Below, piece by piece: positions 54,345 through 63,492 of a DNA stretch of 64,000 bases. A program made the position numbers and the translations under genes. Each line of letters begins with the position of its first letter. The stretch's first letter is position 1. Source of the stretch: Treponema denticola (GTDB lineage Bacteria > Spirochaetota > Spirochaetia > Treponematales > Treponemataceae); the NCBI RefSeq assembly GCF_024181405.1, contig NZ_CP051302.1:1798001-1862000 (forward strand), given 5' to 3'. Under the pieces are notes generated by a model. The model was not told where the DNA came from. It searched no databases and worked only from the letters and a program-made list of their open reading frames with translations.

Positions 54345-54851
54345 ATGGTCAGACTTGCAGAATTAAAGGACTTATCAAGAGTTGCAGAAATAAATGTTTA
54401 CGGTTGGAGAAATACTTATAGGGGTATCGTCGACGATAATTTTTTGTTTTGTGAGTTGTCGATTGAAAAATCTATCGAACGTTTAAAGGAAAAAGTTAAT
54501 ACTCAAAACAGTACATCAAAATTATATGTTTATGAAGATGACAAAGACAGAATAATAAAGGGAATGATGCGTACGGGAATGTGCCGGGACAGCGATAAAC
54601 CGGATAGCTTTGAACTTATGGCTATTTATGTAGAAAAAGCTTTTGAAAGGTCGGGAGTAGGTTCAAAATTAATTACTCATTTTCAAAAAGAAGCAAAAGA
54701 AGCCGGCATACATGAATTATGCATTTGGGTCTTTCAAGAAAACCGGATTGCAAGAAGTTTTTATGAGCATCACGGCTTTAAGCCGGATGGCAAAACACAA
54801 GTCCATGAAGCTTTAAAGGCTCCCGAAATGAGATATGTAAAAACAGTTTAA
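54345..54851 (+). CDS. GNAT-family N-acetyltransferase
   Basis: 168 aa. Acetyl-CoA-binding motif A (LMAIYVEKAFERSGVGSKLITHFQKEA) and motif B (WVFQENRIARSFYEHHGFKPDG) are clear. N-terminal GWRNTYRGIVDDNFL is typical of small-molecule acetyltransferases. Substrate unknown. It is a single gene with its own promoter and an AAGGAG ribosome-binding site; it converges on prmC. Confidence 0.88.
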   Translation: MVRLAELKDLSRVAEINVYGWRNTYRGIVDDNFLFCELSIEKSIERLKEKVNTQNSTSKLYVYEDDKDRIIKGMMRTGMCRDSDKPDSFELMAIYVEKAFERSGVGSKLITHFQKEAKEAGIHELCIWVFQENRIARSFYEHHGFKPDGKTQVHEALKAPEMRYVKTV

Positions 54852-54882
54852 GAAATCTGCTCAGATTAAAAAAACAATTGCT

Positions 54883-55872
54883 TTAAAAGCTGAACTTTGT
54901 GCACTCTATGACTCGGTCATTTCCAGCAAGGTCTTTATGAATTTGAACTTGCGAAAAACCTGCGTTTCTAAAAATCTCGGCAGCTTGGGCTGCATGGTAT
55001 TCGCCTACTTCAACAAAAAGTTTCCCGCCGAAGTTTAAGCTCAAATAAGAATTTTGTGCCAAGGGCGGAATTAAGTCCAGCCCTTCAATACCGCCGTCAA
55101 GGGCAAGGCGGGGTTCAGAGCGGCCGTCTTCTAAAAGGCTTTCCGTAAGCTTTGACGGAACGTATGGCGGATTTGCAGTTATCAAATCGTAGCTTCGTTT
55201 TGACTCCGGCGCGCAGGGAAAAGAAAAATGCAGATCGGCTCTCACTGCAATGGCCATCTTATAAAGAGGTGCAGGTAAAAGAGAATCCATATTCTTTTTA
55301 CAAACTTTTAAAGCCTCCTCCGAAATATCCGCAAGAACTAAGAAAAACTTTTCAGAAAAATAACTTTGCGTTCTTTGCGCCCCCTGCGGTTTATCAAATG
55401 CGTCAGATGTTTGGCTTAAGCTCTCGTAAAGTTCCGCCGCAAGGGATAGACCTATACAGCCCGACCCTGTGCAAATATCCAAAACAAAGAGAGACTCATT
55501 TTTTTTTAATTTTTCCTTTGCAAAATTCAATGCAAGCTCTACCAAGGTTTCGGTGTCGGGCTTGGGGATAAGCACATTTTCATTTACATAAAAAGTTCTC
55601 CCGAAAAAATCCTTTGTTCCGGTTAAATAGGCAATGGGGAGACCTGAACTTCTTTTTTTTACAAAAGTCTCAAACTCATTCTTGTAAGGCAAAAAATCAA
55701 AATCGGAATGAGACAAAAGCCATGAACGTTCTTTTTTTAAGATATGGGCTATTAAAATATCAGCATCAAAGAGGGCATCATTCCTTCCGTATCCGTTCCT
55801 AGTTAAAAGCTGCGAAGAAAGAAAGGAATGAGCTGCAAAAAGACGGGCATCCTTTACGGTAAAAAAAAGCAT
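54883..55872 (-). CDS. prmC: peptide chain release factor N5-glutamine methyltransferase
   Basis: 329 aa, longer than the usual 275-290. It methylates the Gln of the GGQ motif in release factors, whose gene prfA lies directly upstream. SAM motif DICTGSGCIGLSLA and the catalytic NPPY (residues 234-237) are present. Between the SAM motif and the ADIS strand lies an insert of about 25 residues; residues 161-171 (KPQGAQRTQSY) are encoded by a copy of the CGCAAAG repeat. The frame stays open, so the protein is probably functional. Confidence 0.93.
   Translation of the reverse strand: MLFFTVKDARLFAAHSFLSSQLLTRNGYGRNDALFDADILIAHILKKERSWLLSHSDFDFLPYKNEFETFVKKRSSGLPIAYLTGTKDFFGRTFYVNENVLIPKPDTETLVELALNFAKEKLKKNESLFVLDICTGSGCIGLSLAAELYESLSQTSDAFDKPQGAQRTQSYFSEKFFLVLADISEEALKVCKKNMDSLLPAPLYKMAIAVRADLHFSFPCAPESKRSYDLITANPPYVPSKLTESLLEDGRSEPRLALDGGIEGLDLIPPLAQNSYLSLNFGGKLFVEVGEYHAAQAAEIFRNAGFSQVQIHKDLAGNDRVIECTKFSF
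55362..55392 (-). repeat. CGCAAAG-type repeat, copy 3, inside prmC
   Basis: Read on the minus strand it contains AACCGCAGGG, then GGCGCAAAGAACGCAAAG, matching 20779-20808 closely. It lies in the prmC reading frame and is translated as KPQGAQRTQSY. Confidence 0.7.
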
Positions 55873-55878
55873 TGAGCC

Positions 55879-56964
55879 TTATTTATGCTCCAAGTGATGA
55901 TCCGCTGCCTTCATCATTTCTTCGCGGGCGGCGATACAGAGGGCATCGATTAATTCGTCGAGAGCACCCTGCATGACCGCATCTAATTTGTAAAGGGTTA
56001 AGTTAATACGGTGATCGGTTACGCGGTTTTGCGGAAAGTTATAGGTGCGGATACGCTCGGAGCGATCGCCGGAGCCGACCTGACTTTTTCTGTTTTGAGC
56101 CCGTTCTGCCTGCTTTTTACTTTCTTCCAAATCATAAAGGCGGCTTCGCAAAACACGCATAGCCTTTGCCTTATTTTTAATCTGACTTTTTTCATCCTGA
56201 CAAATAACGACAAGGCCTGTGGGTATGTGGGTAATGCGGACTGCCGAGTCTGTGGTATTAACGCACTGACCGCCCGGGCCTCCTGCACGCATAACATCAA
56301 TACGCAAATCTTCTTGATTGATTTCGATTTCGGTTTCTTCGGCTTCGGGCAAAACCGCAACGGTTACGGCACTTGTGTGAATGCGGCCTGAGCCCTCCGT
56401 TTCAGGAACACGCTGAACGCGGTGAACGCCCGACTCATAGCGGAGACTTCCGTAAACATACTTTCCCGAAATGGAAAAGGTAATTTCCTTGTATCCGCCG
56501 AGCTCGGTTTCGTTCAGGGACAAAACCTCGTACTTCCAGTTTTTCATTTCGGCATAGTGGGTGTACATTCTAAAAAGGTCAGCCGCAAAGAGGGCAGCTT
56601 CATCGCCTCCTGTACCGCCGCGTATTTCCATAATAATATTTTTTTCTTCCAGAGGATCGGGCGGAATTAAAAGCATCTTGAGATCTGCCTCGCTTTTTTC
56701 AAAGGCGGCTTCAAGAGAGTGCAGCTCTTCCCTCGCCATCTCTTTAAGTTCGGCATCGCTTTCTTCCTGAATGAGAAGCTTGGAATCTTCTATCTGTTTT
56801 TCGATAGAAAGATAGTTATCGTATTCTTCCATCAATTTTGAAAGATATGAGTGTTCCCGCATGGTTTCTTTATATTTTGCAACATCTTTGATAAGGTTAG
56901 GGTTTTCAACTTCTTTTTCGACTTCAATAAGTCTGTTTCTTAAATTATCCAATCGTTCTTTCAT
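55879..56964 (-). CDS. prfA: peptide chain release factor 1
   Basis: 361 aa. It reads UAA and UAG stops. The codon-recognition tripeptide PET is at 187-189 (P-x-T type) and the catalytic GGQ is at 231-233. The residue after GGQ is Cys (GGQCVN), where most RF1 proteins have His or Ser. It stands upstream of prmC, which modifies its GGQ glutamine. The gap to prmC is 6 bp. Confidence 0.97.
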   Translation of the reverse strand: MKERLDNLRNRLIEVEKEVENPNLIKDVAKYKETMREHSYLSKLMEEYDNYLSIEKQIEDSKLLIQEESDAELKEMAREELHSLEAAFEKSEADLKMLLIPPDPLEEKNIIMEIRGGTGGDEAALFAADLFRMYTHYAEMKNWKYEVLSLNETELGGYKEITFSISGKYVYGSLRYESGVHRVQRVPETEGSGRIHTSAVTVAVLPEAEETEIEINQEDLRIDVMRAGGPGGQCVNTTDSAVRITHIPTGLVVICQDEKSQIKNKAKAMRVLRSRLYDLEESKKQAERAQNRKSQVGSGDRSERIRTYNFPQNRVTDHRINLTLYKLDAVMQGALDELIDALCIAAREEMMKAADHHLEHK

Positions 56965-57019
56965 AAAAATTCCTTGTATTGAGGGGAGAGTATAACAGTT
57001 TTTAAGAAAAATGTATACC

Positions 57020-57055
57020 GCTTAAAAAATGTATAGAGAGGTACATTTTTTAAGC
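57020..57055. repeat. 14-bp perfect inverted repeat between priA and prfA
   Basis: Arms GCTTAAAAAATGTA (57020-57033) and TACATTTTTTAAGC (57042-57055) with an 8-nt loop. Right beside it is a second palindrome, GTTTTGCC-TTAC-GGCAAAAC (57061-57080). It may act as a terminator for priA or as an interspersed element. Confidence 0.6.
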
Positions 57056-57118
57056 TTCGAGTTTTGCCTTACGGCAAAACGTCGCTAGCGTGAAACCACC
57101 GGCAGCCAAAAAACAAAG

Positions 57119-57172
57119 CTACTTTTCGCTCAAGAGCTCTTCTACAAGGTAATCATCGCTCATACAGTGCAT
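57119..57172 (-). CDS. possible 17-residue micro-ORF downstream of priA
   Basis: Encodes MHCMSDDYLVEELLSEK. AAGGA lies 9 nt upstream of the ATG, and it starts 19 bp after the priA stop. There is no homology evidence; it could be chance. It is flanked downstream by the palindromes at 57020-57080. Confidence 0.25.
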   Translation of the reverse strand: MHCMSDDYLVEELLSEK

Positions 57173-57190
57173 ATCCGAAATTCCTTTGCT

Positions 57191-59173
57191 TCACATAAGA
57201 TTGACCGGATCGGTGTCGATCTCGATGTAGATGCCTGTCATCGGTTTATATTCTTTTACAAAACGGGATGCGGCGGTTTGGATTAGGGGGAAATTTGAAG
57301 AGCGGAGCAAAATCTGTTGGCGGTGATTTCCGGCTATCATCGATAGGACACATTCCGAGGGTCCCATTATTTCGGCTTCGTCTTTGCTTTGGGAAGACAG
57401 AATATATTTTAGAATGTTTGCGGCACCTTCTGCGGCCAGCTCGGCTTTTTTTAAGTCCTTGCTTCTAAAGACCAAACGAATCAGACGCTTAAAGGGCGGA
57501 AAATCCAAGAGCTTTCTTTGACCGAGTTCATATTCATAAAACTTTTCGTACTCGTGATTTTTTGCACAAACAATCGAAGGATGGTTAGGCTTTAGGGTTT
57601 GAATAATGACAAGCCCGTCCTCGCTGAACCGCCCTGCCCTTCCTGCTGCCTGAGTGATAAGAGCGAAACTCCTTTCGGCGGCTCTAAAGTCGGGCATTTG
57701 AAGTCCCGTGTCCGCAAGGATAATTCCGACCAGCCTTACTTTCGGAAAATTCAAGCCCTTTGCTATCATCTGAGTTCCGAGGAGGATATCTATTTTACCC
57801 TCCTTAAAATCTTTTAAGCGGTTTTCAAGACTGTTCTTTTTGGAAACGGTGTCGGTGTCAACCCTCGCAACCGTGCAGTCGGGGAAGGAGCGGGAAACTT
57901 CTTCTTCGATAAATTCCGTACCGACACCGGCATAACCTATATCGAGGGAATTACATTCGGGGCAAAGAGAAGGCGGACTTGCCTGCATTCCGCAATAGTG
58001 ACATTTCATTACATTTTCACTTTTATGAAAGGTCATCGGCACGGAACAGTTTTTGCAAAGCATCTCATAGCCGCAGGAACGGCATCGAAAAATATGGGAA
58101 AAGCCCCGCCTGTTCAAAAAAAGAATTGTTTGTTTTCCTTCATTTTTGGTTTTGCGTATTTCGCTTATAAGCCTGTCGCTCAAAGCTCCCTTTAAGCCGG
58201 AAATATTTTCTATTTCGATTTGAGGGAGGCTTCCGCCTGCAAGTCTTTTTGAAAGGGAAAGGAGCTTGATTTTTTTGTTTTGAATCATATTCCACGCTTC
58301 AAGCGATGGAGTTGCAGAGCCCATTACCACGGGGCAATTATGCTTGACGGCCAAGTACATCGCCGTCTGGCGGGCGTGGTAGCGGGGCACGGAACCCGAC
58401 TTATAAGAAGCATCATGCTCTTCATCGATTATGATAAGGCCTATGTTTTCGGCAGGAGCAAAGACGGCACTTCTCGCCCCGACAATCATAAGAGCTTCTC
58501 CCCGTCTTATCCTCATCCATTGGTTGAGCCTTTCACTTCCCGTAAGGCCTGAGTGCAAAACGGCAGCCTGAGAGCCGAAGCGTTTTACGGCCGCACTTAT
58601 AACCTGATGGGTAAGCCCTATTTCGGGAACAAGGTAGATAACGGCCTTGCCTCCTGCGATTATTTTTTCGGCGGCCTTTAAAAAAACTTCCGTCTTCCCT
58701 GAACCGGTTAAGCCGTATAAATAAAAGAATTCTTTTTTGTTTGAGTTTACGATTTTTTCGACGGCATCCTTTTGTTCATCGGAAAGAGAAAAATTCTTAT
58801 CTTCAAATTCGGCTCCCCATTTTAAGTTTTCAAAAGAAACTTCTCTTTTTCCCGAAGGAAGAATTGCGGAGAGGGCTTCTCCGAAGCTGCAAATATAAAA
58901 GTGCGAAATCCAAGATGCAAGTTCTATCTGTGCTTGCCCGAAAATTGTTTCCTTGTCGACCACTCGCTTAATCGGCTTTATCTTATCTTCTCCCACAGGG
59001 CTGTCTTTAGGAAACACATCAGATTCTTCTATTATAAAGCCTATCAAATTTCTTGAGCCGAGTTGAACCGAAGCTCTTTTTCCGACAAGGCTCCCGCCGT
59101 CTTCTTCTATGTTTTTATAGGTAAAGCTTTGGTAGAGTGGAAGATTAAAGGCAAGAGTAAGCCATTTTGCCAT
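57191..59173 (-). CDS. priA: primosomal replication restart helicase
   Basis: 660 aa. 3'-to-5' helicase that reloads the replisome at stalled forks. N-terminal DNA-binding domain (FNLPLYQSFTYK), Walker A YGLTGSGKTEVF, DEEHD box, the eight-Cys zinc region (CRSCGYEMLCKNCSVPM and CHYCGMQASPPSLCPECN) and C-terminal helicase motifs (TQMIAKGLNFPKV; TQAAGRAGR). Full length. It lies downstream of the uracil-DNA glycosylase gene. Confidence 0.96.
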   Translation of the reverse strand: MAKWLTLAFNLPLYQSFTYKNIEEDGGSLVGKRASVQLGSRNLIGFIIEESDVFPKDSPVGEDKIKPIKRVVDKETIFGQAQIELASWISHFYICSFGEALSAILPSGKREVSFENLKWGAEFEDKNFSLSDEQKDAVEKIVNSNKKEFFYLYGLTGSGKTEVFLKAAEKIIAGGKAVIYLVPEIGLTHQVISAAVKRFGSQAAVLHSGLTGSERLNQWMRIRRGEALMIVGARSAVFAPAENIGLIIIDEEHDASYKSGSVPRYHARQTAMYLAVKHNCPVVMGSATPSLEAWNMIQNKKIKLLSLSKRLAGGSLPQIEIENISGLKGALSDRLISEIRKTKNEGKQTILFLNRRGFSHIFRCRSCGYEMLCKNCSVPMTFHKSENVMKCHYCGMQASPPSLCPECNSLDIGYAGVGTEFIEEEVSRSFPDCTVARVDTDTVSKKNSLENRLKDFKEGKIDILLGTQMIAKGLNFPKVRLVGIILADTGLQMPDFRAAERSFALITQAAGRAGRFSEDGLVIIQTLKPNHPSIVCAKNHEYEKFYEYELGQRKLLDFPPFKRLIRLVFRSKDLKKAELAAEGAANILKYILSSQSKDEAEIMGPSECVLSMIAGNHRQQILLRSSNFPLIQTAASRFVKEYKPMTGIYIEIDTDPVNLM

Positions 59174-59192
59174 AGGTGCCGCCTAGTTTTTC

Positions 59193-59987
59193 TCAATCAA
59201 TTTGTTGAGGCAATTCATTGAGGCGGGAACGGAAGAGTTTTAAGTCTTCCCATGCAGGGCGTTTTAAGTTGACATCTCTCAAAAGGGCACTTGGGTGATA
59301 GGTCGCCATCAGCGGAATGTTTTGGTATTCAAAAAACTTGCCGTGCATCTTGCCTATTCCTTCTTGGGTTTCCAAGAGATTTTGAAGAGCTACTCGCCCA
59401 ACCACAAGAATCGCCTTAGGCCTTATCAAGGCAATTTGGGCATTTAAATAATTTCTGCACGCAGCCGTTTCATCGGGCAGAGGGTCGCGGTTATTGGGCG
59501 GTCTGCACTTTACCACATTTGTGATATAGCAGTTATGGGTGCGGTATAATTCGATGGCGGCAAGCATCTTATCTAAAAGCTGGCCTGCCTTACCGACAAA
59601 GGGGCGGCCTTGCGCATCTTCATCAGCGCCCGGCCCCTCGCCTATGACCATTACTTCTATCTTATTATCAAAATTAGAAAACTCGCAAGGCCCCTCTCCT
59701 GCAACCGTATTATGCCGCCTCTCGCATAGACGGCAGGCCTTACAAGAAGCAATTTGAGCATAGACCTTTTCAAGAGTTTCAAGGCCGTTTGCTGCATCTG
59801 AATCGCTTAAAGGAATTGTTAAGCCGTCCGTTCCTCCCGTTTCCGGTAGAGTGGTATCGGGGAGAGCCGTCTCCGGGAGAACGGTATCGGCAAAATCGGG
59901 ATATTCTTCATCGGTTTTAAAACCCGATAGATATTCCGAGGCTGTGCGGAAAAATGTGTATAATGTTTTTTTTTCTTCGGCTTTCAT
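59193..59987 (-). CDS. family 4 uracil-DNA glycosylase (iron-sulfur type)
   Basis: 264 aa. It removes uracil from DNA. Motif 1 GEGPGADEDAQGRPFVGKAGQLL (about 117-139), the HPSALLR motif with His231, and Fe-S ligand cysteines in SCKACRLCERR (82-88), Cys161 and Cys177. The first 80 residues are a non-conserved extension containing a small tandem repeat (LPETALPDTTLPET, 37-50). No Shine-Dalgarno; it starts 9 bp after the SPFH-like gene, so translation is probably coupled. Confidence 0.92.
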   Translation of the reverse strand: MKAEEKKTLYTFFRTASEYLSGFKTDEEYPDFADTVLPETALPDTTLPETGGTDGLTIPLSDSDAANGLETLEKVYAQIASCKACRLCERRHNTVAGEGPCEFSNFDNKIEVMVIGEGPGADEDAQGRPFVGKAGQLLDKMLAAIELYRTHNCYITNVVKCRPPNNRDPLPDETAACRNYLNAQIALIRPKAILVVGRVALQNLLETQEGIGKMHGKFFEYQNIPLMATYHPSALLRDVNLKRPAWEDLKLFRSRLNELPQQID

Positions 59988-59996
59988 CGGTAAAAA

Positions 59997-60902
59997 CTAT
60001 TGCCCGCCGCCTTGAGTACCGCTGACCTGAGCGCCGCTCATCTTAGCTTTAAGCTCACGCAAAGCCTTGAGGGTTTCGCTCGCATCGCTTCTAGCTACGG
60101 CCAAAAAATCGATAAGCTGGGGATATTGCTTTAAAAGCTCGCCCCATTCTTTTAGATCATTCATTCGGAATTTTGAAGAGGCTGCGGATTTTCCTTCTTC
60201 AATCATAAGGTCGGTGAAAACCTTGCTCCTTGCTTTTTCATACTCCGAATAAACATCCCTTATTGTTGTATACAGTTTTAAATCGGGAATTACAAAATCG
60301 GAAGAAAGCTCAACCGAAACAATTTCAATTTCGGTATTCTCCTTGCCTTTTAGATCCGAAGTGATTTTATCGTTAAAGGCCGCATATTGAAATTTCAGCT
60401 TTTCATATTCTTCAGGATTGGATAAAAAATATTCGATAAATTCGTTTGCGGATTTTTGAGCGGCTTCTTCAACTCTTGTTCTAACAAAATCGTCCAAATC
60501 GCCTTGGGTTTTTATCGAAGCATTTTTGACAAGGCTTATTAAACTTTCAGGCTTTACGGAAGCCGAAATCTTTAGAGCAAACTTCCAGCGGAAATCGTTT
60601 TTTTGTTCCATCACCAAACCGAATTTATCGGCGGAAGGAAGGGCACCTTCACTTTTATACTCAACGTCTTGGGCTTTTAAATTAAAGGTAAGAATTTTTG
60701 AATTGGTCGGGACAAGCCTTTCCCATCGCCACATAAATTCGCCCGGAATAATGAGCCTGTCATGATAGCCTCCCGACTTTGAAAGCATTACGCCATAAGA
60801 TCCCGCAGGAACGGAAAACTGCATCCACCCGAAAAAAAAGGCCGTGCCTCCCAAAATAATCAAAACAAAAAGCCAAATTAAAAATGAAGTTCTTTTTTTC
60901 AT
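59997..60902 (-). CDS. SPFH/prohibitin-like membrane-anchored protein
   Basis: 301 aa from the ATG at 60900-60902 (MKKRTSFLIW). One N-terminal membrane helix (about 7-27), then an SPFH-like domain (PAGSYGVMLSKSGGYHDRLIIPGEFMWRWERLVP), helical regions, and a tail ending GTQGGGQ. Probably a scaffolding or protease-modulating protein. No Shine-Dalgarno; a TTATTA box ends 10 nt before the ATG, so the leader is very short. Similarity to true stomatins is partial. Confidence 0.72.
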   Translation of the reverse strand: MKKRTSFLIWLFVLIILGGTAFFFGWMQFSVPAGSYGVMLSKSGGYHDRLIIPGEFMWRWERLVPTNSKILTFNLKAQDVEYKSEGALPSADKFGLVMEQKNDFRWKFALKISASVKPESLISLVKNASIKTQGDLDDFVRTRVEEAAQKSANEFIEYFLSNPEEYEKLKFQYAAFNDKITSDLKGKENTEIEIVSVELSSDFVIPDLKLYTTIRDVYSEYEKARSKVFTDLMIEEGKSAASSKFRMNDLKEWGELLKQYPQLIDFLAVARSDASETLKALRELKAKMSGAQVSGTQGGGQ

Positions 60903-60974
60903 GATATAAGAATAATAACACGAAAAACTCAAGTTTTCAAGTAGCCGATGAAAAATGTGCTCTGAATGTACATT

Positions 60975-61829
60975 CTAGCTTTGCTGCAGCAAGGTTCCCA
61001 GATGTTCATGGCTTGTTTGGACTGCATCAAGAATCGTCGAAGTGTCACGCAAAAAGCTGTCTATCTTTTTTAACGACAAAAAGCCTTCCCTTATGGTAAT
61101 ATCCTGTTCTTTTATGGAAGCGGTTATTTCGGCCAGCGAAAGCCCCGCATCTTTAAGGGTTGCTGAGTTTTCATCCAAATTAGCCAATACGCCGTTAAAT
61201 GATTTTCTGAATTTTGAAAAAAGTTCTATAAAGCCGGTCATACTGCTGTTTATTTCATCAACCGATTTATTTAATTCTTCCAGTTTTGATTCGATTTTTT
61301 TTGCAAAATCTCCGGTTTGGGTTGCGAGAGAGCGTACCTCATTGGCAATAATTCTAAAACCGTTTCCGACACTTCCTGCACGGGCGGCTTCAATCGAAGC
61401 ATTGATTGCAAGAATGCCGGTCTTTACGGAAACATCCTTAATGCCCGACAACATATCTTCAACTTCCGCAGTCCTGTCCTTTAGCACCTCAAAAGCTGAA
61501 GCTGCATTTTCTGCATTTTCCGCAGTGGCTTCAACTTCATCAACCCGTGCATGAATTTCTTCTTGAATTACGGTTCTTCTTTTTAAAACATTAGAAAGCA
61601 TTTCATCGACATAATTGGCATTAGAAGCAGAAGAACTGCTTTCCTTTTGTATTTCCTCAAAAACGGAAAGGATAGTTTCAAATTTCTCCTGCAAATTGTC
61701 CATAGATTCTTCAATAATTTTAAATGAATGAGAGGTTACAAAATCAAGAATAACGCCTTTATTATATTGTACAACAATTTTATCGATTAGATCACTAAAA
61801 TTATCGGCAATGTTCTGTTCATCAGCCAT
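60975..61829 (-). CDS. cytoplasmic chemoreceptor (methyl-accepting signalling domain, no sensor domain)
   Basis: 284 aa, no membrane helix and no recognisable ligand domain. The conserved signalling hairpin tip is present (GNGFRIIANEVRSLATQTGDFAKKIE, about 152-177) within a long coiled coil. It lies 13 bp after the ODP gene in one operon. Published work on T. denticola shows that such sensor-less receptors are coupled to the ODP di-iron protein to control CheA in response to oxygen and iron. AGGAGG precedes the ATG. Confidence 0.9.
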   Translation of the reverse strand: MADEQNIADNFSDLIDKIVVQYNKGVILDFVTSHSFKIIEESMDNLQEKFETILSVFEEIQKESSSSASNANYVDEMLSNVLKRRTVIQEEIHARVDEVEATAENAENAASAFEVLKDRTAEVEDMLSGIKDVSVKTGILAINASIEAARAGSVGNGFRIIANEVRSLATQTGDFAKKIESKLEELNKSVDEINSSMTGFIELFSKFRKSFNGVLANLDENSATLKDAGLSLAEITASIKEQDITIREGFLSLKKIDSFLRDTSTILDAVQTSHEHLGTLLQQS

Positions 61830-61842
61830 AGAACCTCCTAAA

Positions 61843-62610
61843 TTAGAACAGGTTTTCGATATAATCCGTACCGCATTTTAAACCGGAAAGCCAATTTAAA
61901 AAATTATTCACCTGTTCATCTTTATATATTGCACCATGCTGCGGAGCTATCATCAGGGGATTTAAACGGCGTACATTTTCTACCCATTTGCTGACAATCT
62001 TATTGGAAGCCATATACCTGACATGGAAGCCTTCAATCAAAGGAAGGTGCTTTTCAAAATTTTCTACAAAGGAAGGTTCATCGTCATCATCAAAAACTGC
62101 GGCCCCTATATCCCCGCTAAAAAGAATACGGGAGCGCTCATCGTATAAACCGAATTGCCCCGGAGAATGCATAAAATGCGAAGGAATACACTTCATATTT
62201 GAGCCTGAGGGAAGCGATATACTCATCCCTTTGTCCGGTATCGGAACCATTCTCGAAATATCCACTATGCCGAAGTGGGGCATAAATCGAATCCAAAGCG
62301 AAGAAATATATATTTTAGCTTTTGTGATGCCGAGCCATAAAGCTATACCGGAAGAAACATCGGGGTCTTGATGTGAGAAAAAAATAGTATCTATTTTATC
62401 CACGGAAATAAAGCGGCTTACGGCAGTAACAACTCTGGAAAAAAGATGAACTCCGCCCGGATCAAGAAGGACTCCCCTACCCCTGTCTATAATAAGATAC
62501 TGCATTGTCTGTACAGCACCCTTTCTCTGTTTGCTTTCCGAACCAAGCCATATAAATTTATGATCTGCATCTTCATATAAAACAATACCGTCAATGCCGT
62601 TATTTTCCAT
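61843..62610 (-). CDS. ODP: oxygen-binding di-iron protein, chemotaxis sensor (metallo-beta-lactamase fold)
   Basis: 255 aa. Metallo-beta-lactamase fold of the flavodiiron type without a flavodoxin domain. Metal ligands are visible: SHQDPD (H-x-D-x-D), SHFMHSPG, SGDIG and APQHG. Its T. denticola homologue is described as an Fe/O2 sensor for a cytoplasmic chemoreceptor, which matches the gene next to it. It is first in a two-gene operon with AAGGAG upstream. A simple hydrolase role is less likely given the neighbour. Confidence 0.9.
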   Translation of the reverse strand: MENNGIDGIVLYEDADHKFIWLGSESKQRKGAVQTMQYLIIDRGRGVLLDPGGVHLFSRVVTAVSRFISVDKIDTIFFSHQDPDVSSGIALWLGITKAKIYISSLWIRFMPHFGIVDISRMVPIPDKGMSISLPSGSNMKCIPSHFMHSPGQFGLYDERSRILFSGDIGAAVFDDDDEPSFVENFEKHLPLIEGFHVRYMASNKIVSKWVENVRRLNPLMIAPQHGAIYKDEQVNNFLNWLSGLKCGTDYIENLF

Positions 62611-62730
62611 ATCAAAACTCCTTATTGCGAGTCAACTCAAATTTACAAAATACAATATATCAACAATTGAGGTAATTTACAAGTATTTTTATAGAAAGAA
62701 ATAACTGTATTTTTATAAGAAAAAATAAAG

Positions 62731-63492
62731 CTACTTTCTTGCTATGAGAACCATCGTTCTCGCCTTTTCGTTATAGGGCGAAAAATCAAAATCGCCGTAT
62801 ATTTCTACCGAAGAAAAGCCGGCTGCCAACATAAGCCTTTTTAACTCCACGGCGGAATAAAGACGTTGAACATAGGTGTGGTCGGCCTTCCTTCCCTGCT
62901 CATCATAAAGAATCCAGCGGGAGCTTAAACCTTCCCAAGCTCCTTCAACGGAGTATTCGGTTAAGACCGTAAACCCGGCTCTCTCAAACCATTCGCCCTC
63001 GGTAAAATCGCGCACGGCTATTTCTCTTCCCGTCATTTCGAGAATGAACCAGCCATTAGGCTTTATGGATTGGGCTATGTTCTTTAAGATTTGCATGTCT
63101 TCTTCGATTGTGCTGCAATACCCGAAACTCGTATACATGCTGATAGCCGCATCAAAACCTTCGGGGCGGACAAATTTACGCAAGTCTCCCTGAATAAGCT
63201 CTATGTCGACACCTTCATCTTGAGCCGAATCCATAGCAGCATTTAAAAATGGTCGGATTAAGTCGATGCCCGTAACCTTAGCCTTTCTTATTGCAAGCTC
63301 GATGGCAATCCTTCCCGGGCCGCAGCCTGCATCCAAGATCGAAATCCCTGCATTATCCACAGGAACGCCTATTATCCTCAAAATAGATTCCGCAACGGTA
63401 GGAGCTTCGGCCCACCTCTGCGTATCAAACATAATCGGAGCATACTCCGCCCAAAAAGTTTCGTTTTCAAACCAATCTGCAAGTTTTCCCAT
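62731..63492 (-). CDS. class I SAM-dependent methyltransferase
   Basis: 253 aa. The SAM-binding motif LDAGCGPGRIAIELA (about 55-69) is followed by DL in motif II and ISMYTSFGYCSTIEEDM. A typical small-molecule methyltransferase; substrate unknown. The ATG overlaps the stop of the DJ-1 gene (TAATG), so the two are translationally coupled. Confidence 0.88.
   Translation of the reverse strand: MGKLADWFENETFWAEYAPIMFDTQRWAEAPTVAESILRIIGVPVDNAGISILDAGCGPGRIAIELAIRKAKVTGIDLIRPFLNAAMDSAQDEGVDIELIQGDLRKFVRPEGFDAAISMYTSFGYCSTIEEDMQILKNIAQSIKPNGWFILEMTGREIAVRDFTEGEWFERAGFTVLTEYSVEGAWEGLSSRWILYDEQGRKADHTYVQRLYSAVELKRLMLAAGFSSVEIYGDFDFSPYNEKARTMVLIARK

Noticed and set aside
59932..59990. LPETGG-like motif in the uracil-DNA glycosylase as a sortase signal
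   Set aside because: The protein has no signal peptide or C-terminal anchor, and the motif is in an N-terminal repeat (residues 46-51), not at the C-terminus.
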